DNA of 64,000 nt, from NCBI RefSeq assembly GCF_009827655.1, contig NZ_WTYV01000002.1:434657-498656 (forward strand). The letters are read 5' to 3'. The translations under genes were made by a program, and so were the position numbers. Below, piece by piece: positions 33,435 to 42,822 of the stretch. This DNA is from Alteraurantiacibacter buctensis (GTDB taxonomy: Bacteria; Pseudomonadota; Alphaproteobacteria; Sphingomonadales; Sphingomonadaceae). The notes under the pieces were generated by a model, which saw nothing but the letters and a program-made list of their open reading frames with translations, did no database searches and was not told where the DNA came from. Position 1 is the stretch's first letter, and every line of letters begins with the position of its first letter.

Positions 33435-36374
33435 ATGGTCATGACTGTCTTCTTGCGTTCCCTGCGCGCGCTCATCCTGCCTGCCCTGATCCTGCTGCCG
33501 GTTCCTGCCATGGCGCAGATGTGCACGATCCCCGCCGATCCGGCGCAGGATGCCACGCAGTATGACCGGCCGGACGATCCGTGGATCTATCGCGGCACCG
33601 ATATCCCGGTGGACAGGAACTGGCTGTTCGGCGAGCTGCCCAACGGGGTCCGCTATGCCGTGCGCCGCAACGGCGCGCCGCCGTGCCAGGTGTCGATCCG
33701 CGTGGCGATAGATGCCGGCGCGATCAACGAGACCGAGAGCGAGCGCGGCTTTGCCCACCTGATCGAGCACCTGACCTTCCGCCAGAGCCGCAACTTCGCC
33801 AGTGGCGAGGCGATCGGCTATTTTCAGCGGCTGGGCACCAGCTTCGGCATCGACACCAATGCCCAGACCAGCCCCACGCAAACGATCTACCAGATCGACC
33901 TGCCCGGTGCCGACCGGCCCAAGCTGGGCGACGTGATGCTGCGCGTGGCCGGCATGGTGCGCGAGCCTGCTCTCAGCGCCGAGAACCTGGCGGCGGACCT
34001 GCCCATCGTGCTAGCCGAACGGCGCGAGCGGCAAGGGCCGGACCAGCGCATCGCCCAGGCCACGCAGGAAGTGCTCTATGCCGGCCAGTTGCTGGCCGAC
34101 CGCTCGCCCATCGGCACCGTGGAGGCGCTGGAAGCGGCGACCCCGGCCAGCGTGCGCGCGTTCCACGATCGCTGGTATCGACCGGAAAACACCGTGGTGG
34201 TGCTGGTGGGCGATGCCGATCCGCAGTTCCTGGCAGCCCTGGTGGAGCAGACCTTTGCCGACTGGCAGGTGGCCGGCCCCGCCACGCCCGCGCCGGATTT
34301 CGGCGATCCGCAGATGCCCGAAGGGGCCGATCCGGCCAATCCCGTGGGCGAGACCGCGGTGGTGGTAGAGCCCGGCCAGGCGCGCGGCGTGATCTATGCC
34401 GTGATGCGCCCGTGGGAGGAGATTACCGACAACCTGGAATACAACCGCGGCCTGCTGATCGATGCCGTGGCCCAGGCAATCATCAACCGCCGGCTGGAAG
34501 AGCGGGCGCGGGCCGGGGCCAGCTACCTGTTCGCGCAGGTGCAGCAGCAGGATGTCAGCCGCTCGGCCGATAGCACGTTCGTGTCCTTCGCGCCGTTGAC
34601 GGCAGACTGGGAAACGCCGCTGGCCGAAGTGCGCGGGGTGATTGCCGCCGCGCTGGCCAGCCCGCCGACCGAGGACGAGATAGAGCGCGCCGTGGCCGGG
34701 CTTGACGTGACCTTCGTGGACATGGTGGCCCAGTCGCGCATCCAGGCCACCAACCAGCTTGCCGATACCATAGTCAACGCGGTCAATATCCGCGAGGCGG
34801 TGGCTTCGCCCGAAACGTTCCTGGAAGTGTTCCGCGGCATGCGTGACCGGATCACCCCGCAAGCCCTGCTGGAGCACAGCCGCAAGCTGTTCACCGGGCA
34901 GGTGGTGCGCGGCCTTTACCTGACGCCCGAGGCGGGCGAGGCGACGGCCGGGCAACTGCGCGCCGCGCTGCTGGCCCCGGTAGCGGTGGATGCCAGCGCC
35001 GGCCAGGACCTGACCCCCATTTCCATCGCCACCCTGCCGCCCATCGGCCAGGCGGCCGGCCCGGTGTTCCGCCAGGCGCTGGGCACCGGCCTGTTCTCCA
35101 CCACCGAGCAGCTCGAATTCGCCAACGGCGTACGCGCCATGATCCGCGACAGCGACAACGAACCCGGCCGTGTGACCGTGCAGGTGCGCTTTGGCCGTGG
35201 CCGCGCCGCCTTCAGCGAGGCCGAGGCACCCTATATCGACCTTGGCGAGCGGGCGCTGATGGCATCGGGCATGGGCGAGCTGGGCCAGAACGAGCTGGAC
35301 CGGCTGGGTGCCGGCCGCAAGCTGGGCCTGGGCTTCAGCGTGGGCGACGGGGTGTTCACCTTCACCGGCGATACCCGCGCCGAGGACCTGGCCGACCAGC
35401 TTTACCTGTTTGCCGCCAAGCTGGCCATGCCGCGCTGGGACGTGGCCCCGGTGGAGCGGGTGAAGGCCAGCATGGTGCTGGGCTATGACGCGCTGGACGG
35501 CGATCCCACCAGCGTGCTCAACCGTGACCTGGAGGCCTTGCTGCACGGCAACGATCCGCGCTTTGCCACCCCCGATCCCGCCACAATCCGCGGCACCACG
35601 GCCAGCGGTTTCCGCGAGGTGTGGTTGCGCATGTTGCAGCAGGGGCCGGTCGAAGTGTCCGTTTTCGGTGACATCGATCCCGAGGCGACCATCACCGCGC
35701 TGTCCGCCACCTTCGGCGCGCTGCCACCGCGCCACGATGCGGCAACCGGGCCGCAACCCGAACCGTTCCGCGCCATGGAAACAGGCGGCGACCGCGTGGT
35801 CCTGACCCATGCCGGCGATGCCAACCAGGCGGCGGCCGTGGTAGCCTGGCCCACCGGTGGCGGCTCTGCCGGCCTGCCGCTGGCACGCAAGCTGGACCTG
35901 CTGGCCCAGCTTGTCAGCAACCGCCTGCTGGAACGGCTGCGCGAGGCAGATGGGGCCAGCTACACCCCCTTCGCCGCCAGCGACTGGCCGCGGGACAACG
36001 ATAGTGGCGGCTACATCATGGCGCTGGTGCAGATGCAGACCGGCGCGGTGGACACCTTCTTCACCCTGGTCGACCAGATCGTCGCTGACCTGGCCGCCAA
36101 CGGCCCCAGCGCCGATGAACTGGCCCGCGTGGTCGAGCCGGTGCGCCAGAACATCCTGCGCGCCGAGCCCAGCCACGGATTCTGGCTGGGGCAGTTGCAG
36201 GGCGGCACCTTCGATGACGAACGGTTGCGCCACCTGCCCACGCTCGGCACCGATTACCTGGGCACCACGCCGGAGGAGATCCGGATGCTGGCCCAGCGCT
36301 TCCTGGCCGACCGGCAGGCGCGACGCATCGTGGTGCTGCCGCGCGGCGGCGGGGTGGAAGCCCCGTCACGCTGA
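33435..36374 (+). CDS. M16 family (pitrilysin/insulinase) zinc protease, exported
   Basis: 979-residue periplasmic protease. A signal (about residues 1-28, ending AMAQM) precedes two M16 halves. The inverted zinc motif H-x2-E-H is His108, Glu111, His112 in HLIEHLTF, with a further Glu in NLAADLPIVLAERRER. The second half (from about residue 540) lacks the motif and is the inactive partner that closes the chamber. It should cut peptides in the envelope. ATG 33441 is an alternative start. It is divergent from nfuA and followed by a hairpin. Confidence 0.93.
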   Translation: MVMTVFLRSLRALILPALILLPVPAMAQMCTIPADPAQDATQYDRPDDPWIYRGTDIPVDRNWLFGELPNGVRYAVRRNGAPPCQVSIRVAIDAGAINETESERGFAHLIEHLTFRQSRNFASGEAIGYFQRLGTSFGIDTNAQTSPTQTIYQIDLPGADRPKLGDVMLRVAGMVREPALSAENLAADLPIVLAERRERQGPDQRIAQATQEVLYAGQLLADRSPIGTVEALEAATPASVRAFHDRWYRPENTVVVLVGDADPQFLAALVEQTFADWQVAGPATPAPDFGDPQMPEGADPANPVGETAVVVEPGQARGVIYAVMRPWEEITDNLEYNRGLLIDAVAQAIINRRLEERARAGASYLFAQVQQQDVSRSADSTFVSFAPLTADWETPLAEVRGVIAAALASPPTEDEIERAVAGLDVTFVDMVAQSRIQATNQLADTIVNAVNIREAVASPETFLEVFRGMRDRITPQALLEHSRKLFTGQVVRGLYLTPEAGEATAGQLRAALLAPVAVDASAGQDLTPISIATLPPIGQAAGPVFRQALGTGLFSTTEQLEFANGVRAMIRDSDNEPGRVTVQVRFGRGRAAFSEAEAPYIDLGERALMASGMGELGQNELDRLGAGRKLGLGFSVGDGVFTFTGDTRAEDLADQLYLFAAKLAMPRWDVAPVERVKASMVLGYDALDGDPTSVLNRDLEALLHGNDPRFATPDPATIRGTTASGFREVWLRMLQQGPVEVSVFGDIDPEATITALSATFGALPPRHDAATGPQPEPFRAMETGGDRVVLTHAGDANQAAAVVAWPTGGGSAGLPLARKLDLLAQLVSNRLLERLREADGASYTPFAASDWPRDNDSGGYIMALVQMQTGAVDTFFTLVDQIVADLAANGPSADELARVVEPVRQNILRAEPSHGFWLGQLQGGTFDDERLRHLPTLGTDYLGTTPEEIRMLAQRFLADRQARRIVVLPRGGGVEAPSR

Positions 36375-36375
36375 G

Positions 36376-36403
36376 GCGCAGGCCATGCTGAGGTGGCCTG
36401 CGC
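36376..36403 (+). terminator. Hairpin after the M16 protease gene
   Basis: GCGCAGGCC (36376-36384) pairs perfectly with GGCCTGCGC (36395-36403), 10-base loop, starting 1 base after the TGA. No T-run follows. It probably ends or protects the protease mRNA. Confidence 0.55.
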
Positions 36404-36547
36404 GCCACACTGGTTGCGCCCTGTAACCATAACGCATGTAACCTTTGCGTCAGGCGCGACTCACGATTAGAGGGAGCCATCCCCATATCTCAGCACTCGC
36501 GCACGGCCGGCCTGGGGCGGCCACAGCGCCTATTGGAAGACTTGATC

Positions 36548-37927
36548 GTGGCAAACAACTGGACCCCCGAAAGCTGGAAGCAGGACAAGTTCGTCGCCAA
36601 GCACCTGCCCGTTTACGAGGACGCAGGCGGCCTGGCCGATGCGGAAAAGACGCTCGCCGGGTTCCCGCCGCTGGTGTTTGCCGGTGAGGCACGCGCGCTG
36701 AAGGCCAAGCTGGGCGAGGTGGTCGAGGGCCGTGGTTTCCTGCTCCAGGGCGGCGACTGCGCCGAAAGCTTTGCCGAATTCGGCCCCAACAACATCCGCG
36801 ATACGCTGCGCGTGATCCTGCAGATGGCTGCCGTGCTCACTTTCGCCAGCAAGCAGCCGGTGGTGAAGGTGGCGCGCATGGCCGGCCAGTTCGCCAAGCC
36901 GCGCAGCGCGCCGACCGAGACCATCGGCGGCGTGGAACTGCCCAGCTACCTGGGTGACAACATCAACGGCATCGACTTTACGCCGGAAAGCCGCCGCAAC
37001 GATCCGCAGCGCATGATCCGCGCCTACAGCCAGGCGGCGGCCACGCTCAACCTGCTGCGCGCCTTCACGACGGGCGGCTATGCCAACCTGCGCCAGGTGC
37101 ACCAGTGGACGCTGGACTTCATGGGCCGCAGTGCCTGGGCCGACCAGTACAAGTCCATTGCCGACCGGATCGGGGAATCGCTGGATTTCATGGAAGCCTG
37201 CGGGATCGACATCGAAGACCAGCCGCAGTTGAAGATGGCGACGCTCTACACCAGCCACGAGGCGCTGCTACTGCCTTACGAGGAAGCGATGACGCGGCGG
37301 GATTCGCTGACCGGCGAATGGTACGACACCAGCGCGCACATGCTGTGGATCGGTGACCGCACCCGCTTTGTGGAAAGCGCCCACGTGGAATTCCTGCGTG
37401 GCATCAACAACCCCATCGGCGTGAAGTGTGGCCCCAGCCTTGAGCCGGACGCGCTGCTGCGGATGCTCGACATGCTGAACCCCGGCCGCGAAGCCGGCCG
37501 CATGACGCTGATCGCCCGCTTCGGCCACGACAAGGTGGAAGCCGGCCTGCCGCCGCTGCTGCGCGCCGTCGAGCGTGAAGGGCATCCGGTGCTGTGGAGC
37601 TGCGATCCGATGCACGGCAACGTGATCAAGAGCGACAGCGGCTACAAGACCCGCCCGTTCGACCGCATCCTGGCCGAGGTGAAGGGCTTCTTCGCCGTGC
37701 ACCGGGCCGAAGGCACCCATGCGGGCGGCATCCACCTGGAGATGACCGGGCAGGACGTGACCGAATGCACCGGCGGCGCCGTGGCTATCACCGATGCCGG
37801 CCTGGCCGATCGCTATCACACCCATTGCGACCCGCGCCTCAACGCCGCGCAGTCGCTGGAGATGGCCTTCACGCTGGCCGAGATGCTCAACCTGGAACGC
37901 GCCCAGCAGCACGCCCAGGCGGCCTGA
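36548..37927 (+). CDS. Class II 3-deoxy-7-phosphoheptulonate (DAHP) synthase
   Basis: First enzyme of the shikimate pathway, joining phosphoenolpyruvate and erythrose 4-phosphate. The class II (plant/actinobacterial/alphaproteobacterial) type is shown by [36 protein letters not shown] and [22 protein letters not shown] at 36548 is taken as the start ([10 protein letters not shown]) because GGAAG lies about 9 bases upstream. An in-frame ATG at 36533 would overlap that ribosome site and add five residues. It is followed 100 bases later by an aromatic-acid transporter gene. Confidence 0.95.
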   Translation: MANNWTPESWKQDKFVAKHLPVYEDAGGLADAEKTLAGFPPLVFAGEARALKAKLGEVVEGRGFLLQGGDCAESFAEFGPNNIRDTLRVILQMAAVLTFASKQPVVKVARMAGQFAKPRSAPTETIGGVELPSYLGDNINGIDFTPESRRNDPQRMIRAYSQAAATLNLLRAFTTGGYANLRQVHQWTLDFMGRSAWADQYKSIADRIGESLDFMEACGIDIEDQPQLKMATLYTSHEALLLPYEEAMTRRDSLTGEWYDTSAHMLWIGDRTRFVESAHVEFLRGINNPIGVKCGPSLEPDALLRMLDMLNPGREAGRMTLIARFGHDKVEAGLPPLLRAVEREGHPVLWSCDPMHGNVIKSDSGYKTRPFDRILAEVKGFFAVHRAEGTHAGGIHLEMTGQDVTECTGGAVAITDAGLADRYHTHCDPRLNAAQSLEMAFTLAEMLNLERAQQHAQAA

Positions 37928-37950
37928 AACGCGGCGAGCCGTTACAAATT

Positions 37951-37985
37951 GTCACCGGGCCGCCATTGACGGGTAGCCCGGTGAC
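37951..37985 (+). terminator. Perfect 10-bp hairpin after the DAHP synthase gene
   Basis: GTCACCGGGC (37951-37960) pairs with GCCCGGTGAC (37976-37985) with a 15-base loop. There is no T-run. It lies between the DAHP synthase stop and the AAHS transporter and could be a terminator, an mRNA-processing site or an operator for the transporter. Confidence 0.55.
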
Positions 37986-38027
37986 CGCCACTCTGCCGGC
38001 CGAATAATGTCCGGGGGAGAGGGACTC

Positions 38028-39413
38028 ATGACAGGTTCGGCAGTGCCGGTCCGCCGGTTTGACGTGGCTGCGTTCATCGATGCCCGCGACATCGGCGCGC
38101 GCGAAATCCTCACCCTGGTGATCGTCGCCACGGTGCTGTTCCTGGACGGGTTCGACACTTATTTCCTGGGCAAGATCCTGCCCGCCATTGCCGAAGGGCT
38201 GGGCGGCACGCCGGTGGACATGGCCCCGGTGGTCACCTGGCAGCAGTGGGGCATGGTGGCAGGGGCCATCGTGATGCCGCCGCTGGCCGACAGGATCGGC
38301 CGCAAGCCGGTGCTGGCGTTGTGCCTGCTGGGCTTTGGCGGCGGATCGCTCGCCTGCGCCTATGCCACCAGCTTCGACATGCTGGCGCTATTCCGCGGTT
38401 TCTCCGGCATCTTCTTCTCGGCCATGCTGCCGGTGGGGCTGGCCATGCTGTCGGAAAGCACACCCAAGCGGCGGCGCGCGCTGTTCATGTCGATTGCGCT
38501 GGTCTGCTATTCGGGCGGGAACTTGGCCAGCGGGGCGATGACCGCCTGGTGGCTGGACGAACTGGGTTGGCAGGGCTTCTTCATCGCTGGCGGCGTGGTG
38601 CCGCTGGCGGCCATGGCGCTGCTGCTGCTGATCCCGGAAAGCGTGGCTTTCCGCGTTAACCGCGATGCCAAGGACCCGGCAATTCCCCGCGCGCTGCGGC
38701 GCATGGACCGCACGCTGATGTTCGAGGGGGACGAGCAGTTCCACATGGGCAACCAGCTCACCGTGGAAAAAGCAGGCCCGCTGGCCATGTTCGGCCCGCG
38801 CTTCCGGATGCAGACGATCCTGCTGTGGTGCATCTGCTTCATGTCGCTGGGTAACATCGCGCTGATGGCCAACTGGCTGCCCACCTTCATGCACGAACTG
38901 GCCGATGTGCCGATCCAGACTTTCGCGCTGTACATGATCTACGGCTATTTCGGCGGGGCCTGCGGCACTTTGGTGATGGGCTGGCTGATGGACCGGATCA
39001 GCCCGTACAAGATCATCGCCCTCTATTTCGTGGTCGATGCCATCGCGATCATGTCGCTGGGCCATATCGCGCCGGAAACGGTGGTGATGTTCGTCACCGC
39101 GCTGATCGTGTGGAACTTCTGCCAGGTGGGCGGACAGACCGGGATCAACAACCTGGCCACGCTGGGCTATCCGCCCGAGATGCGCAGCTCGGGCATCGGC
39201 TGGGCGGGGGCCGTGGGTCGTCTCGGCGGCGTGCTGTTCCCCTTCCTGGGCGGGCTGGCGCTGGCCGCCGAATTGCCGCTCGACCAGATCCTGCTCGCCA
39301 CCGCCGCTCCCGCGCTGGTGATCGCAGTGCTGATCACGGTGCTGGGCAAGGTGAACGGCGGCAAGATCAGCGCGACTGAGGTGGAGGGCGAGGCGCCTGT
39401 GCGCGGACACTGA
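38028..39413 (+). CDS. MFS transporter, aromatic acid:H+ symporter (AAHS) type
   Basis: 461-residue, 12-helix importer. Helix 1 carries the D-G-x-D motif (Asp40, Asp43 in LFLDGFDT), required for aromatic acid transport in PcaK/BenK relatives. The loop 2-3 motif LADRIGRKPVLALCLLG is also clear. Start at 38028 is supported by GGGGGAGAGGGA just upstream; an ATG 21 bases earlier is less likely. A gap of 100 bases with a perfect hairpin separates it from the DAHP synthase gene. The substrate (benzoate, hydroxybenzoate or other) is unknown. Confidence 0.85.
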   Translation: MTGSAVPVRRFDVAAFIDARDIGAREILTLVIVATVLFLDGFDTYFLGKILPAIAEGLGGTPVDMAPVVTWQQWGMVAGAIVMPPLADRIGRKPVLALCLLGFGGGSLACAYATSFDMLALFRGFSGIFFSAMLPVGLAMLSESTPKRRRALFMSIALVCYSGGNLASGAMTAWWLDELGWQGFFIAGGVVPLAAMALLLLIPESVAFRVNRDAKDPAIPRALRRMDRTLMFEGDEQFHMGNQLTVEKAGPLAMFGPRFRMQTILLWCICFMSLGNIALMANWLPTFMHELADVPIQTFALYMIYGYFGGACGTLVMGWLMDRISPYKIIALYFVVDAIAIMSLGHIAPETVVMFVTALIVWNFCQVGGQTGINNLATLGYPPEMRSSGIGWAGAVGRLGGVLFPFLGGLALAAELPLDQILLATAAPALVIAVLITVLGKVNGGKISATEVEGEAPVRGH

Positions 39414-39592
39414 GGCCGGCGGGGTTTACCTTCGCTCGCGATAGTGACTGGTATTGTCGACTTTAATACAGGCCGGAACGGTCGGAATGGGGGGTGGAAA
39501 GCTGACATCGGGGTCATCAGAGGAAAGGCATTTGTCAGGCGATGCGGCCCCCTCTATCGATGATAGCGATAACACGAAGGCAGAGGATCGTT

Positions 39593-41146
39593 ATGCCGGG
39601 ACAAGCACGTCTTCAACGGATGTCCGTTGTGGGGGAAAGGGCAATTTGGTTTTGGCTGGGCTGCCTCGCCATCAGCGCGGGCATCGTCCTGCACCTGCCG
39701 ATGCTGGCCCATGCCCATCACATGATGGACAACCGGCTGGTGGGTATGCCGATGGACGGCTGGATGATAATTGGTATGGCTCTGATCATGCTGGGCGTGC
39801 CGCTGGCCTGCTGGGGCGCGCTGCCGCGCAATCGCGTCGGTCACGCCAACAGCGCCGGCACCAGCTATGAAGCGCCCGACACCACGCCGCTCAATCGTTG
39901 GCACGCGGGCGTGCTCCTGGTCCTTACCGTTGGCTTGGTGATCGACGTTATGAAGCCCGCCACATTGGGTTTCGTGCTGCCGGGGCTCACGCAGGAATAT
40001 GGCATCGAGCGTAGTACCGCTGCACTGCTACCGTTCATTGCGTTGACCGGCACCACGGTCGGCTCGTTCTTGTGGGGCTGGCTGGCCGATGTTTACGGGC
40101 GTCGTGTTTCGATCCTTCTCTCGACAATTCTGTTCGCATCCACCGCGATCTGCGGGGCCATGCCGCTGTTCGCGTGGAATCTCGTGATGTGCTTCCTGAT
40201 GGGCGTATCTGCGGGTGGCATGCTGCCGGTAGTCTACACCCTGCTGGCCGAGGTCATGCCCCCCCGCCACCGCTCTTGGGTGCTGGTGCTGGTCGGCGGC
40301 ACGGGTCTGATCGGCGGCTACCTCGCCGCCAGCGCGGCTGCCCATGCGTTCGAGCCGCTATACGGCTGGCGCGTGCTGTGGTTGCAGGGATTCCCCAGCG
40401 CGCTTCTGCTGCTTGCGCTGGCCCGGCTTATCCCTGAATCGCCCCGCTTTCTTGCCGAGCAGGGCCGTGAGGTCGAGCTGGAGCAGATGCAGGAGCGGTT
40501 CGGTATCTTGCCGCGCCCGCGCGTGGCCGCACCCCAAGATGCACCTCTGGCGCATGATCGGCACAAGGGCCTGACCGCTGCGCTGACTATCGCCGCACTG
40601 GCATGGAGCTTCGTCAATTTCGGCCTGCTGCTGTGGCTGCCGACCGACCTGCAGGCACGTGGTTATTCGTCCGAACTTGCCAGCGGCATCCTTGCCAGCT
40701 CGGCCCTGCTTGCTTTGCCGACCATCGCTGTGGCAGCCTGGCTCTATGCCCGGTGGAGCAGCAAGGGGACGCTGGTGGGCACTGTTGTGCTGACATTGGC
40801 CGGCCTGGTCGGCGCACTGCTGCCCGCTGCCACCCTCTCTTGGCCACCGCTGTTGGTGGGGGTGATCGCCATGCTGATCGTGGGGACCAATGGAATGATA
40901 GCGGTGCTGCTGCCTTATACGGCGGAGAACTATCCGCTCGGCGTGCGCGGCCGGGCCACCGGGCTGGTGGCGGCCAGTAGCAAGTTTGGCGGGGTCGCAG
41001 TGCAGGGTTTTGCCCTGGTGGGCCTGATCCCCACGCTAGGCGGTGCGGCGCTGGCCCTGCTTGTCCCGATGGGTGCCTCTGCCGTGCTTATCGCCTGGGC
41101 CGGGCGCGAGACGCGAGGCCGATCGCTTCGCGAACTGGAGGCCTGA
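39593..41146 (+). CDS. MFS transporter with two extra N-terminal helices
   Basis: 517 residues. Two hydrophobic stretches (about 19-37 and 58-77) with a His-rich turn AHAHHM lie before a typical MFS domain beginning near residue 101 (GVLLVLTVGLVIDVMKPATL), so about 14 helices in all. The motif GWLADVYGRRVSILL marks loop 2-3, and GVRGRATGLVAASSKFGG the second half. The helix 1 Asp is followed by VMK rather than GxD, so it is not a standard AAHS member. Start at 39593 has AGAGGA 7 bases upstream. It converges with the sulfatase gene across hairpins and may carry the desulfated product. Confidence 0.82.
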   Translation: MPGQARLQRMSVVGERAIWFWLGCLAISAGIVLHLPMLAHAHHMMDNRLVGMPMDGWMIIGMALIMLGVPLACWGALPRNRVGHANSAGTSYEAPDTTPLNRWHAGVLLVLTVGLVIDVMKPATLGFVLPGLTQEYGIERSTAALLPFIALTGTTVGSFLWGWLADVYGRRVSILLSTILFASTAICGAMPLFAWNLVMCFLMGVSAGGMLPVVYTLLAEVMPPRHRSWVLVLVGGTGLIGGYLAASAAAHAFEPLYGWRVLWLQGFPSALLLLALARLIPESPRFLAEQGREVELEQMQERFGILPRPRVAAPQDAPLAHDRHKGLTAALTIAALAWSFVNFGLLLWLPTDLQARGYSSELASGILASSALLALPTIAVAAWLYARWSSKGTLVGTVVLTLAGLVGALLPAATLSWPPLLVGVIAMLIVGTNGMIAVLLPYTAENYPLGVRGRATGLVAASSKFGGVAVQGFALVGLIPTLGGAALALLVPMGASAVLIAWAGRETRGRSLRELEA

Positions 41147-41151
41147 TGGAC

Positions 41152-41174
41152 TTGCGGACGACAGATGTCCGCAA
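41152..41174 (+). terminator. Hairpin directly after the MFS stop
   Basis: TTGCGGAC (41152-41159) pairs perfectly with GTCCGCAA (41167-41174), 7-base loop, starting 5 bases after the stop codon. No T-run follows. Confidence 0.5.
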
Positions 41175-41188
41175 TGGGGTCGCAAGTG

Positions 41189-41231
41189 GACAGGCAGCTT
41201 TCGGCGCGGGTCGCCGCAATAGCTGCCTGTC
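41189..41231. terminator. Bidirectional hairpin between convergent MFS and sulfatase genes
   Basis: An 11-bp perfect stem, GACAGGCAGCT (41189-41199) with AGCTGCCTGTC (41221-41231), encloses a smaller stem CGGCG/CGCCG. It lies in the 119-base gap between the ends of two convergent genes, the usual place for a shared terminator. Flanks have no long T-run on either strand. Confidence 0.7.
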
Positions 41232-41265
41232 AGTTAAACTCTGCGCCTTCTCCCAAGCAAACCCC

Positions 41266-42723
41266 TCAATCTACCTCCGGCCCGAAATGGTCGGCCAGTT
41301 GCGACGGACTGAACCCGTAGCTGCGTGAATCCGGGAATTGCAGCATCTCGCTGTCGATTGCTTCCCAATCGGCCTTCAGCGAAGCGAACACGTCGGGCAT
41401 GCGGTCCTTCAGGTTGCCGCGCTCCATCGGGTCGGCGATCACGTCGAACAGGAATTCGTTCTCGTTGATCTTCAGGTACTTGTATCGGCCCCGGCGCAGC
41501 GCGCGCTGGTCGCGGTCCCAGTAGCGCCAGAACATCGGCCGTTCGGCCAACTCAGAACCCATCAACGCGGGGCGGATGTCCACCCCGTCGGGCGGCAGGT
41601 CGGGCGTGCCGCCGGCGGCGCCCACGAAGGTGGGCAGGAAATCCATGCTCATCACGGGGGCATCGGTCTTCGATCCCGGCGCCGTCAGGCCCGGCCAGCG
41701 CACGATCAGCGGCACGCGGATGCCGCCTTCCAGCAGCTGCGTCTTGCGGCCGGAGAACGGCCAGGTGTCGGCAAACCGCTCCCCCCCGTTGTCACTGGTG
41801 AAGACCACCACGGTGTTGGGGTCCATCCCGTGATCGCGCAGGCGCATCAGCACCCGGCCGATGTTGGCATCCAGGTTGGTGACCATGGCGGCATAGGTTT
41901 CCATGCTGCCGCCATCGTAGTGCACGATGTTGAGGTCGCTGCTGGCGGGCAGGGCATCCAGCCGCGCGCTTTCCGACTGGCCCATCGCGTCATTCCCTTC
42001 CCACGGCCAGTGCGGCGCGGTGAAGTGCAGGGATAGCAGCCAGGGCTTCTCGGCTTCGGCCGCGCGGTCATCCAGGAATTCCAGCGCCCGATCGGCCAGC
42101 AGGTTGGTGTAATAGCCGATGGCTTCCACCTCCACATCGCCATCCCACAGGTCGGACCGGCCGGCGATCTTGTGGGTGAAATAGTCCACCCCGCCGCCGC
42201 GATTGCCCCAGAACTCGTCATACCCGCTTTTCAGCGGGCCGAACTGCGGCAGGCCGCCCAGGTGCCATTTGCCGATCAGGCCGGTGTGATAGCCCTGCGC
42301 CTTCAGCAGCGAGGGCAGGGTGGGATGCGCCGGGTCCAGCCCCATGTCGGCGCCCGAGATCGGCTCCTCCAGCCCGGCGCGGGTGCGGTACTGGTAACGC
42401 CCGGTGATCAGGCCGGCGCGTGTGGACGAGCACACCGCGCTGTTGGCATAGCCGTGCATGAACTGCATGCCTTGCGCGGCCAGGCTGTCCAGCACCGGCG
42501 TATCATATTCGCGCCGGCCATAGCAGGAGAGGTCGGCGTAACCCATGTCATCGGCCATGATGAACAGGAAGTTGGGCTTGCGGGAAGGGTCATGCGCCTG
42601 TGCCGGAACTGCGCCGGCAGCCGTTCCGGCACTGGCGACAGCCACCGTGCCAAGGGCTCCTGCCAGCGCTTCGCGCCGGGTGATGCCGCTGGTGTCCGAT
42701 GGTCTGGTCAGTGTCATGTGCAT
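41266..42723 (-). CDS. Type I (formylglycine) sulfatase with Tat-like signal
   Basis: 485-residue sulfatase that hydrolyses a sulfate ester. The signal TRREALAGALGTVAVASAG has a twin-arginine pattern, so it is probably folded in the cytoplasm and exported. The modification motif is C98-S-S-T-R102 followed by GLITGRYQYR; Cys98 would become formylglycine. Calcium-site residues include MADDMGYAD (56-64) and TSDNGGE. AAGGA lies 5 bases before the ATG at 42723. It follows the TonB receptor gene on the same strand, with two hairpins between. No formylglycine-generating enzyme gene lies in the window. Confidence 0.92.
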   Translation of the reverse strand: MHMTLTRPSDTSGITRREALAGALGTVAVASAGTAAGAVPAQAHDPSRKPNFLFIMADDMGYADLSCYGRREYDTPVLDSLAAQGMQFMHGYANSAVCSSTRAGLITGRYQYRTRAGLEEPISGADMGLDPAHPTLPSLLKAQGYHTGLIGKWHLGGLPQFGPLKSGYDEFWGNRGGGVDYFTHKIAGRSDLWDGDVEVEAIGYYTNLLADRALEFLDDRAAEAEKPWLLSLHFTAPHWPWEGNDAMGQSESARLDALPASSDLNIVHYDGGSMETYAAMVTNLDANIGRVLMRLRDHGMDPNTVVVFTSDNGGERFADTWPFSGRKTQLLEGGIRVPLIVRWPGLTAPGSKTDAPVMSMDFLPTFVGAAGGTPDLPPDGVDIRPALMGSELAERPMFWRYWDRDQRALRRGRYKYLKINENEFLFDVIADPMERGNLKDRMPDVFASLKADWEAIDSEMLQFPDSRSYGFSPSQLADHFGPEVD

Positions 42724-42746
42724 GGTTCCTTCAGGATTGCGGGGTT

Positions 42747-42788
42747 GGCAGGACCGGTGCCGTTGGTGGTGGAAACACCGGTCCTGCC
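42747..42788 (-). other. Perfect 13-bp hairpin between receptor and sulfatase genes
   Basis: GGCAGGACCGGTG (42747-42759) pairs with CACCGGTCCTGCC (42776-42788) around a 16-base loop. On the minus strand it lies after the TonB receptor stop and 24 bases before the sulfatase ATG, without a T-run. It may slow readthrough or block mRNA decay, giving different amounts of the two proteins. Confidence 0.7.
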
Positions 42789-42793
42789 GCATG

Positions 42794-42814
42794 GCGCGGC
42801 GGAGGATGCCGCGC
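42794..42814 (-). other. Second hairpin next to the receptor stop
   Basis: GCGCGGC (42794-42800) pairs with GCCGCGC (42808-42814), loop GGAGGAT. It is the first structure met after the receptor stop on the minus strand and lies in tandem with the 13-bp hairpin. The loop itself looks like a Shine-Dalgarno sequence on the plus strand only. Confidence 0.6.
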
Positions 42815-42822
42815 GCAAGGTG

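Noticed and set aside
34011-36233. Long minus-strand open frame inside the M16 protease gene
   Set aside because: Shadow of the protease. It has no plausible domains or start signal, and the protease motifs are on the other strand.
36422-36445. TGTAAC repeats upstream of the DAHP synthase as a Pho box
   Set aside because: The spacing of 15 bases does not match the 11-base period of PhoB boxes, and no third half-site is seen.
37941-37960. GTTACAAATTGTCAC near the DAHP synthase stop as a regulator site
   Set aside because: It is partly palindromic by chance and overlaps the 10-bp hairpin. It has no clear half-site spacing for Pho or CRP/FNR regulators.
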